Positions 1-5,950 of a DNA stretch of 12,150 nucleotides are shown here, one piece after another. Within the stretch, counting starts at the first letter, position 1. Each line of letters opens with the position of its first letter. Source of the stretch: a bacterium (GTDB taxonomy: Bacteria > Desulfobacterota > GWC2-55-46); assembly GCA_004298725.1 (NCBI GenBank), contig SCQA01000060.1:1-12150 (forward strand), read 5' to 3'. The position numbers were made by a program, and so were the translations under genes. The notes under the pieces are model-generated. The model saw only the letters and a program-made list of their open reading frames with translations, ran no database searches and was not told where the DNA came from.

Positions 1-477
1 GTAATAACGGAGCGTTTCGAGCACTTCAAAAAGTCGGCCATTGACGGCGGTTTAAGATTGGCATTATCAGCAAATGCCCCTCTTACCGTTTACGGCGACC
101 CTGTCCGGCTCGGACAACTTGTTTTTAACCTTCTGGATAACGCGTTTAAATACACGCCGAGAGGCGGGCTAATTGAATTGTCGTCTGAAAAAGATTCTGA
201 CTTTGCCGTTATAAAAGTTAAAGACACGGGCATAGGCATATCACAGGACGACCTGCCGTATATATTCGACAGGTTCTTCCGCGTTGACAAAGTTCGCGGC
301 AGGGATGACGGAACCTCCGGCGCGGTAAGCGCCGGGCTTGGGCTTAGCATATGCAGTGAAATTGTACGCTCTTTAAACGGCACGATAACTGCCGCGAGCG
401 AATACGGCAACGGGACGGTATTCACGGTGCGTCTTCCTCTGGAGTCGTCAGAGGGCAATGACAAGCGCGCTAATTAA
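1..477 (+). CDS. Sensor histidine kinase, C-terminal part (5' end outside window)
   Basis: The frame is open from base 1, so the gene enters from the left and only its last 158 codons are visible. They form the ATP-binding (HATPase_c) domain of a two-component sensor kinase. Visible boxes, numbered from the first visible codon: an N-box with the two asparagines of FNLLDNAFKYT (N43 and N47), the G1 box DTGIG (75-79), an F-box IFDRFFR (88-94) and a G2 box GLGLSI (112-117). The segment between the F-box and G2 is a little longer than usual and rich in Gly, Asp and Arg. Such a kinase would phosphorylate its own histidine, upstream of this window, and pass the phosphate to a response regulator. 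Neither the sensor part nor the regulator is visible, so the signal is unknown. The phosphofructokinase starts 21 bp downstream, but a functional link is only possible. Confidence 0.95.
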   Translation, partial: VITERFEHFKKSAIDGGLRLALSANAPLTVYGDPVRLGQLVFNLLDNAFKYTPRGGLIELSSEKDSDFAVIKVKDTGIGISQDDLPYIFDRFFRVDKVRGRDDGTSGAVSAGLGLSICSEIVRSLNGTITAASEYGNGTVFTVRLPLESSEGNDKRAN

Positions 478-498
478 GCACACGCAGGAGGGTTTGTT

Positions 499-1527
499 AT
501 GAAAGCAGGCATTCTTACCGGCGGCGGCGATTGCCCGGGGCTTAACGCCGTAATACGCGCCGTGGTGAAAAAGGGGCATACGCTCGGTTATAACTTCGTA
601 GGCATACGCGACGGCTGGAAGGGGCTTCTGGAACTTTCCACCATGCCGGTTACGGCAGAGGTAGTATCAGGCATACTGCCGGTCGGCGGTACTATACTCG
701 GCACGTCGAGGACAAACCCGCTTAAAAAATCGGAAGATACGGATAAGGTCTTTAAAAATATAAACGCGCTCGGGCTTGACGCTCTTATTTGCATCGGAGG
801 GGACGACACGCTTGGCGTGGCCTCTAAGCTTTTTGATATGGGCGTAAAGACGGTCGGCGTGCCAAAGACGATAGACAACGACCTTTGCGGCACGGACTTT
901 ACGTTCGGGTTCGACACGGCAGTGAGCATAGTGGCTGAAGCGCTTGACAGGCTTCACTCCACTACCGAATCGCACCATAGGGTTATGGTGGTGGAGGTCA
1001 TGGGCAGGCACGCCGGCTGGATAGCCGTTTACGGCGGTCTTGCCGGAGGGGCCGATTGCATACTGATACCCGAGAAGCCTTTTGATATTGACGAAGTTTG
1101 CGCCTGCGTGAATAGAAGGACTGCCGCCAACAAGCGTTTCAGCCTTATAGTCGCGGCTGAGGGCGCGTACCCGAAAGAGGTAAGCGGCATCATATCAAAG
1201 GACAAAACGCTTGACGCGTTCGGGCACGCGAAGCTCGGCGGGGTCGGCGAGTTTCTGGCCGTGGAGATTGAAAAACGGACGGGCCACGAGACGCGCCACG
1301 TGGTGCTCGGGCATTTGCAAAGGGGCGGCTCTCCAACCGCGTTTGACAGGATACTTGCCACGCGTTACGGAATAAAGGCGGTTGAGATGATAAGGGACGG
1401 CAAATTCGGCAGAATGGCCGCGCTTCAGGGGGCAAAGATTGTAGATGTCTCTCTGCACGAGGCCATAAGCAAAACAAAGACCGTTGATATGGAGATTTTC
1501 GGCATTGCCGGCGTTTTCTTTGGATAG
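499..1527 (+). CDS. pfp: 6-phosphofructokinase, predicted pyrophosphate-dependent
   Basis: This 342-residue protein belongs to the PFKA family, which interconverts fructose 6-phosphate and fructose 1,6-bisphosphate in the cytoplasm. The N-terminus has the GILTGGGDCPGLNAVIR donor-binding loop. The motif GGDDT (100-104) and the motif PKTIDND (122-128, catalytic Asp126) decide the donor. ATP enzymes such as E. coli PfkA carry Gly at both the second-Asp and the Lys position, whereas Asp103 plus Lys123 is the established signature of pyrophosphate enzymes. MGRHAGW (168-174), PEKPF (191-195) and a C-terminal HLQRGGSPTAFDR motif complete the sugar-phosphate site. The length suits the short bacterial PPi/ATP group. 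The ATG is preceded by AGGAGG at 486-491 with good spacing. A PPi enzyme would work reversibly in both glycolysis and gluconeogenesis. The family is certain; the donor is a strong residue-based prediction. Confidence 0.95.
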   Translation: MKAGILTGGGDCPGLNAVIRAVVKKGHTLGYNFVGIRDGWKGLLELSTMPVTAEVVSGILPVGGTILGTSRTNPLKKSEDTDKVFKNINALGLDALICIGGDDTLGVASKLFDMGVKTVGVPKTIDNDLCGTDFTFGFDTAVSIVAEALDRLHSTTESHHRVMVVEVMGRHAGWIAVYGGLAGGADCILIPEKPFDIDEVCACVNRRTAANKRFSLIVAAEGAYPKEVSGIISKDKTLDAFGHAKLGGVGEFLAVEIEKRTGHETRHVVLGHLQRGGSPTAFDRILATRYGIKAVEMIRDGKFGRMAALQGAKIVDVSLHEAISKTKTVDMEIFGIAGVFFG

Positions 1528-2008
1528 GCGCTCTGGAAGGCTACCCCGCGCGGCTTTTTGCATGGCGTTATTTTTGTTCGCGCTCATGGCGGTTGCTTGT
1601 TCAAAAAAACAGGGTGATGAAGAGCTTATAAGGCAGGCCGTGGCAGAGGCCGCGGCTTCTGCCGGAGAGAAGGACGTAAGCGGCGTAATCAAGCAGTTGT
1701 CAAAAGATTACCATGACGATAGAGGCCTTGACTACCGCGCCGTAAAAGGAGTTATCTTCGGTGAATTGATAAAGCCCGGCAACGTAAAGGTGTTTGTTAC
1801 GGCCGTGTCCGTTGAGCTTAAGCCCCCGCGGGCCATTGCAGTGGCAAAGGCAGTGCTTGTGCGCGGCAAAGACGTCAAGTCAGTTAAGGATATTGTCCCC
1901 CAAGATGCCGACGCCTACAAATTTACTCTCCTTTTTAAGAAAGAGGAGAACGGTTGGAAGGTCTTTGATTCAAGCTGGGAGAGCGTAAGCGTAGCAGGGC
2001 TTTTATGA
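1484..2008 (+). CDS. Putative lipoprotein, NTF2-like in appearance
   Basis: I do not recognise a named family. The N-terminal part holds an arginine-rich stretch, a hydrophobic stretch MALFLFALMAVA and then Cys39 followed by SKK, which is a lipoprotein signal with lipobox AVAC. The mature part (about 135 residues) begins with a helix-rich segment and ends with beta-strand-like segments and the pattern FTLLFKKEENGWKVFDSSW, typical of small NTF2/SnoaL-like domains. The coordinates give the longest reading, which overlaps the phosphofructokinase by 44 bp. A TTG at 1520 would keep the positively charged signal-peptide start and overlap by only 8 bp, and is at least as likely. An ATG at 1562 would leave a very short, uncharged signal. 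None of the three starts has a clear Shine-Dalgarno, so translation may be coupled to the upstream gene. The protein is probably anchored to a periplasmic membrane face; its function is unknown. Confidence 0.75.
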   Translation: MIWRFSALPAFSLDRRSGRLPRAAFCMALFLFALMAVACSKKQGDEELIRQAVAEAAASAGEKDVSGVIKQLSKDYHDDRGLDYRAVKGVIFGELIKPGNVKVFVTAVSVELKPPRAIAVAKAVLVRGKDVKSVKDIVPQDADAYKFTLLFKKEENGWKVFDSSWESVSVAGLL

Positions 2009-2020
2009 AAGGCGGCGAAT

Positions 2021-2048
2021 ACGGTTTAAGGTTTTTAGTTGAAACCGT
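2021..2048. repeat. Short inverted repeat upstream of cutA
   Basis: ACGGTTT at 2021-2027 is matched by AAACCGT at 2042-2048, a perfect 7-bp inverted repeat with a 14-bp spacer. It sits in the 61-bp gap between the lipoprotein gene and cutA, just ahead of the cutA ribosome binding site. It could be a small hairpin or a regulator site. No T-run follows it, so it is not a standard terminator. Confidence 0.35.
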
Positions 2049-2069
2049 TTCCGTAGAGAGGCTTGTATT

Positions 2070-2414
2070 ATGAAAAAATCAGAAGGCGGTTTCGTGGCGG
2101 TATTTATGACCGCGCCCGATGCCGAGGCCGCGGCTGTAATCGGCGAAAGGGCGGTTGAAGAAGGGCTTGCCGCGTGTTGCAATATAATACCCGCTGTTAA
2201 ATCAATTTACATGTGGAAGGGCCGGCTGTGCAAAGAAGAGGAAGCCCTTGTTGTATTCAAAACGCGCGGCGATATGTTCGGCAGGCTTAAAACAAGGTTA
2301 AAGGAGCTTCACAGCTATGAGGTTCCGGAGATAATAGCCGTTGACATAAAAGACGGTTTAAAAGAGTATCTTGATTGGATAGATGAAAATACCGCGATAA
2401 GGCGGGCCACTTAA
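2070..2414 (+). CDS. cutA: CutA, divalent-cation tolerance protein
   Basis: This 114-residue protein has the length and full pattern of the CutA1 family, a small trimeric ferredoxin-like protein linked genetically to copper and other divalent-metal tolerance. Recognisable elements are VFMTAPDAEAA near the start, EGLAACCNIIP (residues 32-41, with Cys36 and Cys37), IYMWKGRL (47-53), and the family hallmark HSYEVPEIIAV (81-91), where His81 and the Glu residues are candidate metal ligands. The start is supported by AGAGAGG at 2055-2061, eight bases before the ATG. It sits between two lipoprotein genes on the same strand and is probably co-transcribed with them. The molecular role of CutA remains debated even in model organisms, so metal handling is the family annotation rather than something shown here. 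Confidence 0.95.
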   Translation: MKKSEGGFVAVFMTAPDAEAAAVIGERAVEEGLAACCNIIPAVKSIYMWKGRLCKEEEALVVFKTRGDMFGRLKTRLKELHSYEVPEIIAVDIKDGLKEYLDWIDENTAIRRAT

Positions 2415-2439
2415 CATTATAACGTGACGGGTGAATTTT

Positions 2440-2901
2440 ATGCGAAAGCCTATTCTTTTTTGCGCGTTTATTGTGTTTGTTTGCGTCGCGTTTTCAGGTT
2501 GTGTGAGACTCAGCGAATATGAGCGCGACGTTGGCGACCTTGCAAGACAGCTTCAGCAGGAGAGGGCTATAAACGCCTCAAACGTAAAAGACCTTGAATT
2601 AAAACTTAAGGATAAGAGCCGCTCGGTCAACGAGCTTGCTCAAAGGTACATCGTGCTTGAGGAAACTGCCGGAGAGCTTAGGGCGTGGAGGGCCGGGTTT
2701 GCCGCTGAGCTTTCCGCGCTTTCAGCAGACGTCGCCGAATTGAAGCTTATTGTAACCAAAAACGCCTCAACCATGAAAGGCCCCGCGCCATTAGCGCTAT
2801 TTAGCACCATAGTTGACATTGAGAACAGGCTTAACGCGCTTATTAAAAAGAGGGAGGCTGACGCCGCCGCTCCGGCGCCGGCCATAAGTCCGGCGCAGTA
2901 A
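2440..2901 (+). CDS. Putative coiled-coil lipoprotein
   Basis: I do not recognise a named family. The start MRKPILFCAFIVFVCVAFSGC is a short lipoprotein signal peptide with two positive charges, a hydrophobic core and a lipobox FSGC, giving lipidation at Cys21; Phe at -3 is slightly unusual. The mature protein is almost entirely helical, with heptad-like spacing from about residue 25 to 110 (for example DLARQLQQER and DLELKLKDKSRSVNELAQRY), so a long coiled coil is likely. The C-terminus is Ala/Pro-rich. I chose the ATG at 2440 because a weak ACGGGTGA lies just upstream; a GTG at 2431 would add three residues. It starts 25 bp after cutA. The shape resembles periplasmic spacer or cell-envelope-tethering lipoproteins, but no function can be assigned. 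Confidence 0.8.
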   Translation: MRKPILFCAFIVFVCVAFSGCVRLSEYERDVGDLARQLQQERAINASNVKDLELKLKDKSRSVNELAQRYIVLEETAGELRAWRAGFAAELSALSADVAELKLIVTKNASTMKGPAPLALFSTIVDIENRLNALIKKREADAAAPAPAISPAQ

Positions 2902-2936
2902 ATGAAAGGGAAGGTCTGATTAATTTCTTTTTTCTC

Positions 2937-2955
2937 CTCTCCCCTTGTGGGAGAG
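2937..2955. repeat. REP-like small palindrome
   Basis: CTCTCCC at 2937-2943 pairs perfectly with GGGAGAG at 2949-2955 across a five-base loop, and the purine-rich stretch GCGGGGTGAGGGTAAAGG follows. From memory, very similar CTCTCCCC...GGGGAGAG...GGTGAGGG sequences are scattered through intergenic regions of many bacterial genomes as REP-like elements. This copy lies 36 bp after a lipoprotein gene, where it could also act as a transcript-stabilising hairpin. No T-run follows. Confidence 0.5.
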
Positions 2956-2977
2956 AGCGGGGTGAGGGTAAAGGTGA

Positions 2978-3033
2978 GGAAAAGACAGGCAACGGTTGTC
3001 GGAAAAGACAGGCAACGGTTGTCGGAAAAGACA
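2978..3033. repeat. 23-bp tandem direct repeat, about 2.4 copies
   Basis: The unit GGAAAAGACAGGCAACGGTT followed by GTC occurs at 2978-3000 and again, identically, at 3001-3023. The first ten bases of a third copy follow at 3024-3033 before the sequence diverges. Inside each unit CAACGGTTG is a perfect small dyad and GACA...TGTC brackets it. The repeat is in the 277-bp non-coding gap before queA. It may be a recent slippage product or an array of protein-binding sites. Confidence 0.85.
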
Positions 3034-3133
3034 TCGCAGAATTGATACTTGATAACTTTTGACTGCGGAAAAAAATAATTAGAGGTTTCTTAATTGTTGA
3101 GACCGATAACCGATAGTTTTTGTATGTTGTATA

Positions 3134-3164
3134 CCCTGCGCTTTTCGCAGGGTTGTTTATTATT
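3134..3164 (+). terminator. Terminator-like hairpin upstream of queA
   Basis: CCCTGCG at 3134-3140 pairs perfectly with CGCAGGG at 3146-3152 across a CTTTT loop, and TTGTTTATTATT follows. The stem is short but GC-rich and the trailing sequence is T-rich, so it could end transcription coming from the pfp-cutA side. It lies only 26 bp before the queA start, so a leader role for queA cannot be excluded. Confidence 0.5.
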
Positions 3165-3178
3165 ACGGATATGAAAGA

Positions 3179-4204
3179 ATGGATATAAAAGACTTTGATT
3201 TTCATCTTCCTGACGACCTTATAGCCCAGTACCCGGCTGATAAAAGGGACTTGTCACGCCTTATGCTGGTTGACAGGGCTGACGGCGTTGTAAGCCACAG
3301 GGTTTTTCATGATATAAAAGATATGCTGGTTTCAGGCGACGTGCTTGTGCTTAACGACACAAAGGTAATGCAGGCAAGGGTTACGGGCACGAAGGCAACC
3401 GGAGGAGCGGTTGAGCTTCTTCTTGTTGAAAAAACGGGAAAGGGTGCGGATGAATGGCTCTGCATGGGCAGGGCGTCAAAAGGCTTTAACGCCGGAATGA
3501 AGGTTTTTTTTGACGGCGGGGCTTTCGCTGAAATAGTACAGGCAGGCTCAGACGGTTTTTTGACGGCGCGTTTCAGCGCGCCTGCCGAGCGGATAATGGA
3601 AAAATTCGGAAGCGTGCCGCTTCCTCCGTACATAAGAAGACTGCCGGAGGCAATTGACAAGGCGCGGTATCAAACCGTCTTTGCCGAATGTCAAGGCGCC
3701 GTGGCCGCGCCTACCGCAGGGCTTCATTTTACGCCGGAGCTGTTAAGCGAAGTAAAAAATAAAGGGGTTGACGTGCGTTTCGTAACCCTTCACACCGGCC
3801 CGGGCACGTTCATGCCGGTAAGGGTGGCGGACATAACAGGGCATAAGATGTTAAGCGAATTTTACAGCATACCGCCGAATACATTTCAGGCGGTGCGCGT
3901 GGCAAAGGCTGAAAAAAGGCGTGTGATAGCGGTAGGCACCACGACCGCGCGTTCCCTTGAGGCCGCCGTAGTCAACGGCTTTGACAACGCGCGGCTCGAA
4001 GGCAAGACGGACCTCTTTATTTACCCGGGTTTCGAGTTTAAGGCGCTTGACGGCCTTCTTACTAATTTTCATCTGCCCGGTTCAACTCTGATTATGCTTA
4101 CGGCGGCGTTTGGCGGACATGAAAATATTATGAGCGCGTACAGGACGGCGGTTAAGGAGAAGTACAGATTTTTCAGCTATGGCGACGCCATGCTTATTAT
4201 TTAA
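3179..4204 (+). CDS. queA: S-adenosylmethionine:tRNA ribosyltransferase-isomerase QueA
   Basis: QueA transfers and isomerises the ribosyl part of S-adenosylmethionine onto 7-aminomethyl-7-deazaguanine in the tRNA wobble position, giving epoxyqueuosine. The 341 residues match the family length. Characteristic stretches are DFHLPDDLIAQYPADKRDLS at the start, VLNDTKVMQARV (57-68), PLPPYIRR (147-154), AAPTAGLHFT (176-185), LHTGPGTFMPVR (204-215), HKMLSEFY (222-229), GTTTARSLE (253-261) and TNFHLPGSTLIMLTAAFGG near the end. The ATG at 3179 gives the normal family N-terminus; the upstream GAAAG is only a weak ribosome binding site. The enzyme acts in the cytoplasm, one step after the tgt product encoded next door. 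The stop codon abuts the palindromic element at 4205. Confidence 0.97.
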   Translation: MDIKDFDFHLPDDLIAQYPADKRDLSRLMLVDRADGVVSHRVFHDIKDMLVSGDVLVLNDTKVMQARVTGTKATGGAVELLLVEKTGKGADEWLCMGRASKGFNAGMKVFFDGGAFAEIVQAGSDGFLTARFSAPAERIMEKFGSVPLPPYIRRLPEAIDKARYQTVFAECQGAVAAPTAGLHFTPELLSEVKNKGVDVRFVTLHTGPGTFMPVRVADITGHKMLSEFYSIPPNTFQAVRVAKAEKRRVIAVGTTTARSLEAAVVNGFDNARLEGKTDLFIYPGFEFKALDGLLTNFHLPGSTLIMLTAAFGGHENIMSAYRTAVKEKYRFFSYGDAMLII

Positions 4205-4346
4205 AGTGTGCTTCTAAAAATTAGAATTTTTTTCCGAGGTCGAGGCGGGACGAAATAAAAAGTGGAGCATATATGCTAATATGTGAGCGTTTTTATTTAG
4301 CCCTAACGAAGAGATCGGGGAAAAGGGCAATTTTTAGAGACACACT
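4205..4346. mobile_element. MITE-like palindromic element between queA and tgt
   Basis: The gap between queA and tgt is almost entirely one long imperfect inverted repeat. The left end AGTGTGCTTCTAAAAATT (4205-4222) matches the reverse complement of the right end AATTTTTAGAGACACACT (4329-4346) at 16 of 18 positions. The arms continue inward with weaker pairing and a shared AAATAAAAA block, meeting at a centre that contains the perfect palindrome AGCATATATGCT. TAA flanks both ends: it is the queA stop codon at 4202-4204 on the left and 4347-4349 on the right, which fits a 3-bp target duplication. No reading frame is present, so the element would be non-autonomous. Transcribed, it would fold into a hairpin of about 140 nt just ahead of the tgt ribosome binding site. 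Only one copy is in this window, so mobility is inferred from structure. Confidence 0.6.
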
Positions 4347-4361
4347 TAAAGGAATTAGTAG

Positions 4362-5489
4362 ATGAGCTTTTCATTCACTCTCATAAAAAAAGACATAACC
4401 GGCGCAAGGCTCGGCATGGTGTCAACGCCGCACGGCGCATTCCAAACGCCTGTGTTCATGCCTGTAGGCACGAGGGCGGCTGTAAAGGCCATGACGCCGG
4501 AGGGCCTTAGAGACGCCGGAGCCGAAATAATACTTGCCAATACCTACCATCTTTATTTAAGGCCGGGGCATGAGATTATAAAAGAGCTTGGCGGCTTGCA
4601 TTGTTTTATGAATTGGGACGGTACTATACTTACGGACAGCGGCGGGTTTCAGGTCTTCAGCCTCGGTAAACTGAGAAAGATTGACGAAACAGGCGTTGTA
4701 TTCAACTCTCATCTTGACGGCGCTCGGTGCGTGCTTACCCCTGAAAGCGCCATCGAGGTTCAGCAGGCGCTTGGAGCGGATATTATAATGCCGCTTGACG
4801 AGTGCCCGCCGTATCCGGCAAGCAGAGCCTATATTGAGGAGTCAATGGCGCGCACCCACAGGTGGGCGAAGCGGTGCAAAGGCGCTAAAACCAACGCGGC
4901 GCAGGCTCTCTTCGGCATAGTGCAGGGCGGTATGCACGCTGACTTAAGGAAGGCAAGCGCAAACGCGCTTATTGACATGGGCTTTGACGGCTACGCGCTT
5001 GGAGGGCTTAGCGTCGGCGAGGAAAAGCCGCTTATGCGGGAGGTTGTTTCTTTTTCCGCGCCGCTTCTGCCTGAGAGCGCTCCGAGGTATCTTATGGGCG
5101 TCGGCACGCCTGAAGACCTTGTGCACGGAGTTGAAAACGGCATTGATATGTTCGATTGCGTAATGCCCACAAGAAATGCCAGAAACGGAACTCTCTTTAC
5201 AAGACGCGGGAAATTAGTTATAAAGAATGGTCTGTATGAACGGGACAGCCGTCCGGTGGAGGAAGGTTGCCTCTGTTACGCGTGCAGAAACTACTCAAGG
5301 GCGTACCTCCGGCATTTGTTTATGGCCGGAGAAATCTTGTCGTCCATGCTTAATACGGCGCACAACCTTTATTATTATTGTTCTTTGATGAAGCGTATGC
5401 GCGCGGCGATCAGCGAAGGCGGGTTTAACGAGTTCAAAAAAGGCTTTTACACGGACATTGAGGCAGGCAACATGCGGGAGGAGCCTTAA
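4362..5489 (+). CDS. tgt: Queuine/preQ1 tRNA-guanine transglycosylase
   Basis: Tgt swaps guanine 34 of tRNAs with a GUN anticodon for the queuosine precursor preQ1. The 375 residues match bacterial Tgt. The substrate pocket motif DSGGFQVFSL starts at Asp92, followed by GIVQGG (185-190), LGGLSVGE (213-220) and the catalytic region DMFDCVMPTRNARNGTLFT, with Asp265 as the expected nucleophile. The zinc site is visible as Cys303, Cys305 and Cys308 in CLCYAC plus His334 in TAHN. The ATG is preceded by AAAGGA at 4348-4353, eight bases upstream; this site begins inside the right TAA flank of the palindromic element. Tgt provides the substrate for QueA, and the two adjacent genes belong to one pathway. 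All key residues are present. Confidence 0.98.
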   Translation: MSFSFTLIKKDITGARLGMVSTPHGAFQTPVFMPVGTRAAVKAMTPEGLRDAGAEIILANTYHLYLRPGHEIIKELGGLHCFMNWDGTILTDSGGFQVFSLGKLRKIDETGVVFNSHLDGARCVLTPESAIEVQQALGADIIMPLDECPPYPASRAYIEESMARTHRWAKRCKGAKTNAAQALFGIVQGGMHADLRKASANALIDMGFDGYALGGLSVGEEKPLMREVVSFSAPLLPESAPRYLMGVGTPEDLVHGVENGIDMFDCVMPTRNARNGTLFTRRGKLVIKNGLYERDSRPVEEGCLCYACRNYSRAYLRHLFMAGEILSSMLNTAHNLYYYCSLMKRMRAAISEGGFNEFKKGFYTDIEAGNMREEP

Positions 5490-5539
5490 AGACGAATATT
5501 ACAATTTAAGAACGTAACGTAAATTCAAGGTTTTTTATA

Positions 5540-5565
5540 TTCACCATTCACGTTTCACTATTCAC
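5540..5565. repeat. Degenerate TTCACYATTCAC direct repeat
   Basis: TTCACCATTCAC at 5540-5551 recurs with one change as TTCACTATTCAC at 5554-5565, in the 96-bp gap between tgt and yajC and just before the strong yajC ribosome binding site. It looks like a short slippage-derived repeat. A regulatory role is possible but unsupported. Confidence 0.5.
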
Positions 5566-5585
5566 AATTTTAAGGAGGTAGTACC

Positions 5586-5906
5586 GTGTTATTTTTTCCA
5601 GTATCCACAGCGTACGCGGCTGACGCCGCGGCTCCGGCAGGAGCCATGGGCACTATAATGGGCATGGCGCCGCTTATATTGCTCTTTGTAATATTTTACT
5701 TTTTGCTTATCAGGCCGCAACAGAAGAAGGCCAAGGAGCATAAGGAGATGCTTTCAAAGGTTTCCTCCGGCGATAACGTCGTCACCAACGGCGGCATTCA
5801 CGGCAAGGTTACCGGAGTTGCCGAAGATTCGATTACCGTTGAAATTGCCCCGAACGTGCGCGTGAAGGTGGCAAAAGACGCTATTGCCGTAAGAAAACAG
5901 GGGTAG
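5586..5906 (+). CDS. yajC: Sec translocase accessory subunit YajC
   Basis: YajC is the small membrane partner of SecD and SecF in the accessory complex of the Sec protein translocase. The 106-residue protein has a short exposed start, one transmembrane helix (about residues 28-42, APLILLFVIFYFLLI) and the family hallmark RPQQKKAKEHKEML (43-56) directly after it. A small cytoplasmic beta domain follows, with GDNVVTNGGIHGKVTGV from about residue 63. The GTG start is chosen because a perfect AAGGAGG lies at 5572-5578, seven bases upstream. Its position before secD is the standard arrangement. The 96-bp gap after tgt shows no clear promoter or terminator, so read-through from tgt is plausible. 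Confidence 0.95.
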   Translation: MLFFPVSTAYAADAAAPAGAMGTIMGMAPLILLFVIFYFLLIRPQQKKAKEHKEMLSKVSSGDNVVTNGGIHGKVTGVAEDSITVEIAPNVRVKVAKDAIAVRKQG

Positions 5907-5950
5907 TAAAAGGCAGTTAAAAACGCCTCTACGGGGTTTACTGGAATTAA

